Below, one piece after another: positions 59,720 to 64,000 of a DNA stretch of 64,000 nucleotides. Each line of letters begins with the position of its first letter. Positions within the stretch are counted from its first letter, which is position 1. The translations under genes were made by a program, and so were the position numbers. The stretch covers positions 186,001 through 250,000 of the forward strand of contig BDIU01000186.1 in NCBI GenBank assembly GCA_002118135.1. The letters run 5' to 3'. Below the pieces are notes generated by a model. It saw nothing but the letters and a program-made list of their open reading frames with translations, was not told where the DNA came from and did no database searches. The DNA is from Trebouxia sp. TZW2008 (taxonomy: Eukaryota > Chlorophyta > Trebouxiophyceae > Trebouxiales > Trebouxiaceae).

Positions 59720-60448
59720 ATGATTGTTCGTGTTCTGTTCGCAGTCTCACTGATCTATTCTGCAGCTGCGTTCAGCGTGAAGCCCAGCTCAGACCTCAAC
59801 TGCAACAGTAGGCATACAGGCAGAACGCTCGACTAAGCTCTGCTCGAACCTTCCTTGCTGATACTGTATGGTGCAGGTTGCTTGTTGATCGCGAAAACCC
59901 TTGAAGCGGACTTGCTGAAACTTGAGCAGGCTCCGGGCTTGGCAGATGACTCGCTTGTTGGCAAAGTCACGAGAGTTGCTTCGTGGTAGCAAGTGATAGC
60001 TCAGTCAGACACTCACCGTGTGATAGCTCGCGAACGTCAGGACTTTATGCAGGCAACGTAGGCGTATGACCCATCCCCGAAGCGAAACACAAATCTTTGC
60101 AGCGCTTGACAGCATTTGCAGCAAGGTGACAGCAATACCTTGCTCCTCTGAGCGCTCAACACCTTATTTGTGACCATAATTGGCTGATTGCTGTTTCCAG
60201 GTGCCCACTGATAGCCTTCAGTCAGGCTGTGCAAGGTATGACAGAGGACATAATGGTTCTGCTGATTGGTGTCTCATGCATCACAGGGCTGGACAAATTG
60301 AGTGTGCTACAGGCTGATCAGCGAGCATCGTGAAGCGCTGGAAAATGACATATATGCTGAGGGAATAGAGCATGTGAGGAGACTTCTGTGCAGCGACTTT
60401 TCTTCATTGTGTCCCATGCATGCACTATATGACACTGGGGAGTTGTGA
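59720..60448 (+). CDS. Small secreted saposin-like protein, 110 aa
   Basis: Three short exons join in phase: 59720-59807, 59877-59985, 60313-60448. The protein starts with a clear signal peptide (MIVRVLFAVSLIYSAAAFS) and then reads as a compact Cys-containing helical domain: LNCNSCLLIAKTLEADLL, then DDSLVGKVTRVASW joined to LISEHREALENDIYAEGIEH, and VRRLLCSDFSSLCPMHALYD. The CxxC near the start and two cysteines near the end, about 75 residues apart, recall saposin-B/Canopy-type folds, which bind lipids or act as ER chaperones. This is assigned by pattern only. Exon 2 must use the GTAGCA donor, since otherwise it stops at TAG 59986. It is divergent from GOGAT and convergent with the coiled-coil gene. 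Confidence 0.62.
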
Positions 60449-60785
60449 CAACAGCCAGGTCATGGTGTGCATGCCATGATCAGCATCACTGTGATCTTCT
60501 GACACCGAGTGTCGCAATAGCTGCTTTTGGGCAGTATGTATGTAGGCTGGTAGATGGGAGTGTTTGACACAGCGTTTTTAAGCAGTAGTACAGTTGCATG
60601 CTTGCTGTGTTGTGGTGTACCGTATGTTCAATGTACGTACAATCTTGTGGGCAATGCGTATCTTGTTCATGGTAAAAGTCCGACAAGTCTACAAACTGGA
60701 GGCACTCTGTCAGCTAGAAGTGCTAAACGAATTTATTGTTAAGTTTGACTCAACAATACTCAGTGACTGACGCAGCTGGAACAGC
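60449..60785. other. Intergenic between convergent stops, nothing seen
   Basis: About 340 bases between the saposin-like stop (60448) and the end of the minus-strand coiled-coil gene. It presumably holds both 3' UTRs; no coding signal was recognised. Confidence 0.5.
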
Positions 60786-63736
60786 TCATGTGTACCAGTC
60801 AACCTTCCTGCGGCCAAAATACTGCCTTGGCGCTGCTGAACTCAAAGTCGCATTGATTTTAGCCTGATATGCTGCTTCTGCTGCTGCATTTGCCCTGGCC
60901 TCTTCCCACTGCTGATCCTGCTCAGCTGCCGCCCGCTGTTCCTTTGCTGCAATTTGCGCCTGCAGAAGTAAGAAGTTGCTTCACTGGGCACAATGTATGT
61001 GAGAGGCCATTGGGCAATTGACGCAGCACTTTCTTCCAGCAAACTACAATGGTGCTGGACATAGCAGACTATGTTCAGCACCTTGCAAGCTAGCCAGCAT
61101 GTGTTTCGCCCTGTACTGTCTGTTCAACACTAAGCACTGCTTGCTGCAATTTGCGCCCGCAGAAGCACCGCGCAGCAAGCGAATTTGCTGTCCCTTGTCA
61201 TTGCCCGACAAGTATGCTCAGCTGTACCACGTCAGCTTCTGCGGCAAGTAGAATGCATGTCACATCTAGCCTGACTTGCACATGTATCATACCTGGATGT
61301 CCAGCCTGTGACGTAGCTCATTCCTGTACTCCACAGCCCGAGCTGCTGCTACAGCTTCTGCCTCACAGGCAGCCTCTGCCTCTTGCAGCCTTCTGAGCTG
61401 CTCATTGTTGAAGGCCACCTGCTGCCTGCATTGTCAATTACGCCTTGCACCACATCGCTGACCATAGTCACAGGCAGATGCGTTTCACGAAATTTGCTGA
61501 TCATGGTCGCCAGTGGGTGCACTCCTCTGCCCAGATGGCAGCGCATTGCTGACCACAGTCAGGGGCAGATGCATTCACAAAGTTTGCTGGTCATTGTCAC
61601 CAGCAGATGAACACCCGTGCCCAGATGGCTTACATTATGCACAGCCATTTTGGAAAAGATGATGTACAATCATCTGGCTATGCAAATGGGACAAGCGTCA
61701 AGCCGTTGAGACTGTTGGTGTGTGACTGATGCTTGCAAGCAAGCGCTTCTCAGCAAGTCATCCCATGCCACGTGACACAGCACCAGTGAGTGAGTGGCAG
61801 CAAGGATGCAGCAGCATATGGCTGACCAGTACAGATCACAGATGGTGCATCTATGCCAGCTTCTCAAATTTGCTGATGAAGCAGTTCAGAAATGTGTTTC
61901 AGACCAATGTCACAGTAGACAGCTGTGACGACATAGCCCATTCGCACAGTTGTGCCTCCAGAATTGGCATGTTCATGTGCATACCTTGCTTGCTGACGCT
62001 GATTGATTTGGTCCAACTGGCCTTGCGTGACTTCCAGCTGCAGTTGCTTGCGAGCTGCCACGCGTGCTGCTAGTTCTGCATCACGCTTGGCGTTCTGCTC
62101 AGCCAAGGCAGCTTCAATCATGCTGTCCCTCTCTGCAGTGTTCAGCTGCTCCTTTGCCAGCAGCGCCTCCAAATGCTTCCTGTGACCAAACAAGTTGAAA
62201 GTCATTGGGGCATTGTTGCTGACATTGAAAGCACTTCAGCTTGGATAAAAGCGGTCCATGATTGTTTTGAGCACTGACATTCACTTGCAATCTTCCCAAG
62301 CAGTCTGCTGGCTGCCAAAAACAGCTTCCAGCTGACATTCTATGATAAGACATAAGGAAGGATTTATTCTGACGTACTCAAATAGAGTGGCATGGTCGGC
62401 TTCAGACCATGACTGAGTTTTACCAGCAGGCATTCTTGTTGCCATGCCTGCATAGCGTGTTGCCGCCGTCCTCAAGCTGGTATTGATGCTTTGCTCAAGC
62501 AGCCTGACCTGTACTTCAGCTCCGCAGCCTTGCGCTCTGCTTTGAGCTGTTTGTCAGCAGCTTCTTCTTGGGCGTCCCTCCTCATGGCAGCTTCCACCAG
62601 CTGCTGGTCAGCTGCCTGCTCAGCTGCAGCAATGCGCTCCAGATCCGCTTGCTTTGCCCTGTCGCATACGTTCGAGTTGGAGTCAAATTGCAACATCATG
62701 ACAGCTGCTTTGCTTTGTGGCATTCTGCTGCATCGCGGTGGCTTGAAGTGGCGTGAAAGTAGTGTATGCCTGCTTGACAGTGGTAAGTTGGGCCGCATCA
62801 AGGCAACTTCGTGGTGTGCTAATAGAGCCTCCTGATCCAGAGACCACTATGGGCTATCAATGCAAACAATCACGCTCAAGTGCACAAAGTATGCTTTGAA
62901 CTTAACTGAAGTGAACTAACCGTCACTGGTGTTGCCTGGCAAGGGCCTTGCCCTGCCAAACAAGCAAACTGCAGCTTGGGGGATTGGGGACACAGACTGC
63001 AAGCTGATCAGAAGCAGGAGAGATGTACACATCGGCAGCAATATTCTGGCTATAGCCGGAGTGGGCTAAATGTCAAACTCATGCCTGAGGCGAGGCAACT
63101 TCAAGCGCAAGTGCACTGTCTTGGAGTCTGTTGGGCACTGTCACTTGATCACCAGGGCAGGTCCAGCACATTGATCACAAGCTGTGTGAAGTAGCATGCC
63201 TGGCCACATGGCATTGTTTTTTGCAGAATTGGTGATGGTGGAAGCTGTGATGGCGGTGGAGGATTAGAAATGGAAGTGCCTGCTATATGCATTGGGGCCA
63301 TGCAGCACATGAAGCAGAATCAAGAGGACATTCATTGAACACATGCTCACAGAGCACAATACAAAGCACGACAGCATTGAGCCGCGTCCGCAAAGGCATT
63401 AAAATGGAAGGCACATGAGGTGCCTCAAGAATCTCATGTGCTCCCCCAGGAGCATCATCAGGTTGAGACGGCTGCTTGTCATTAGACACAGTGGACTGAC
63501 CTGTTGAACTCCTTCACCTCCAAATTGAGCTGCTGCTGCTTTGCGCGTGCTGCAACTTCAGCCTGACGTGCTGCCTCATCATCAGCTGCCCACTTGGCTT
63601 TGAGCACATCAATTTGCTGCTGTTGCAGCGCTGCTTCCTGGGCATTGCGCTGCTGATTGCTGGCCACCTGAGCATCCAGCAGCTTGCCAATGGCTTCGTA
63701 CTGTTCCCGTGCTCGCTTCTTGTCTTCAGCGTATCT
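60786..63736 (-). CDS. Coiled-coil, TPH-like (cilia-associated) protein, C-terminal part
   Basis: Five exons in phase: 63736-63501, 62658-62509, 62179-61985, 61425-61293, 60959-60786; the 5' part lies off the right edge. The visible ~295 residues are one long Ala/Glu/Gln/Arg coiled coil (KQADLERIAAAEQAADQQLV; RKHLEALLAKEQLNTAERDS; AVEYRNELRHRLDIQAQIAA) ending FGRRKVDWYT and TGA at 60788-60786. The EYRNELRHRLDIQ block resembles the trichohyalin/plectin-homology (TPH) segment of axonemal inner-junction or microtubule inner proteins such as CFAP45, CFAP53, CFAP210 and MNS1. I cannot say which. Coiled coils match by composition, so the family call is moderate, while the gene itself is well supported by five consistent splice phases. 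Confidence 0.7.
61130..61172 (-). repeat. Decoy copy of the last exon's start (coiled-coil gene)
   Basis: GCTGCAATTTGCGCCCGCAGAAG near 61142 repeats the acceptor and first codons of exon 60959-60786 (AQIAA), upstream of it in the direction of transcription. Confidence 0.75.
61455..61632. repeat. Two ~85-bp tandem repeats in the coiled-coil gene intron
   Basis: GCTGACCA-AGTCA-GGGCAGATGC, AAATTTGCTGATCATGGTCGCC and TGCCCAGATGGC occur at about 61459-61540 and 61548-61628. No exon sequence was recognised within them. Confidence 0.8.
62659..63500 (-). other. Long intron of the coiled-coil gene, nothing else seen
   Basis: About 840 bases between exons 63736-63501 and 62658-62509. No coding frame with family features, no clear exon copies and no CpG-rich segment were recognised. 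Confidence 0.45.
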
Positions 63737-64000
63737 GCATGTCAGTGATGAGCAGCATCAGCTGTACAGGCTGCATGGCGGAAGCCAGTAAGAGCATGCA
63801 CACGCCGTGCAGGGCAGGCAAACCCCAAACAACTGTAGCACTTGCATTGATGTGTGTAAGAAGGACATGTCTTTGATGTTTGCTGATAGCCTCTGCAATG
63901 TTCATTCTTGCCAGCCCCCTGAGCAGCTTGTACTGTGCACTGATATCCAATGGCAGCCATGAATACAGTGTATTGCAAGTGGGGTGGTGCAAGTATACGG

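Noticed and set aside
1..64000. tRNA, rRNA or other structured RNA genes
   Set aside because: No cloverleaf with A/B boxes or rRNA-like segment was recognised by eye; a covariance-model scan would settle this.

Overview
This is a eukaryotic nuclear segment, almost certainly from a green alga. Genes are split by roughly 70 GT-AG (a few GC-AG) introns. One gene encodes a plant-type fused NADH-glutamate synthase with a plastid-targeting leader, and another plastid-targeted protein is present. There are no bacterial operons or ribosome binding sites. The species cannot be named from sequence alone; a trebouxiophyte-like alga would fit. I rebuilt eight genes by following splice sites, reading phase and protein family conservation. 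Apart from one unclear cassette exon in the U-box gene, every model closes without a frame break.

Layout, left to right: (1) 5' part of an ariadne-type RBR E3 ubiquitin ligase, minus strand, running off the left edge (1731 down to 80). (2) A fungal-UapA-like purine (urate/xanthine) permease of the NAT family, plus strand, 13 exons, 2364-11018. (3) A 247-residue protein of unknown function, plus, 12114-13290. (4) A 934-residue plastid-type protein with DUF3783-like segments, minus, 19936-14646. (5) A very large U-box protein (about 1719 aa), plus, 20220-33269. (6) A complete NADH-GOGAT, minus, 32 exons, 59221-36243, 2310 aa. (7) A small secreted saposin-like protein, plus, 59720-60448. (8) The 3' part of a coiled-coil, TPH-like (ciliary) protein, minus, 63736-60786, running off the right edge. 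Three of the gene starts are divergent pairs: 1/2, 4/5 and 6/7.

Two window-wide properties stand out. First, introns are packed with imperfect tandem copies of the exon edges next to them. Copies of an exon's 5' end with its acceptor lie upstream of the exon, and copies of a 3' end with its donor lie downstream. I count more than 50 such decoy exon ends at all stages of decay, some still with open frames and AG/GT dinucleotides. This looks like intron growth by repeated tandem duplication across splice junctions. Second, CpG looks depleted in gene bodies and introns but kept at all four gene-start regions (about 1.6-2.6, 11.9-12.3, 19.7-20.5 and 58.8-60.1 kb). This is what is expected of a genome with heavy CG methylation of gene bodies and unmethylated promoters. 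Two other CpG-rich islands sit inside introns of the U-box gene (22.4-22.9 and 26.4-26.8 kb) and look like recent insertions.

Functionally the window mixes nitrogen metabolism (purine uptake, glutamate synthesis), ubiquitin ligases (RBR and U-box), a plastid protein and a possible ciliary protein. This is the unordered mix normal for a nuclear genome and no pathway cluster is implied.
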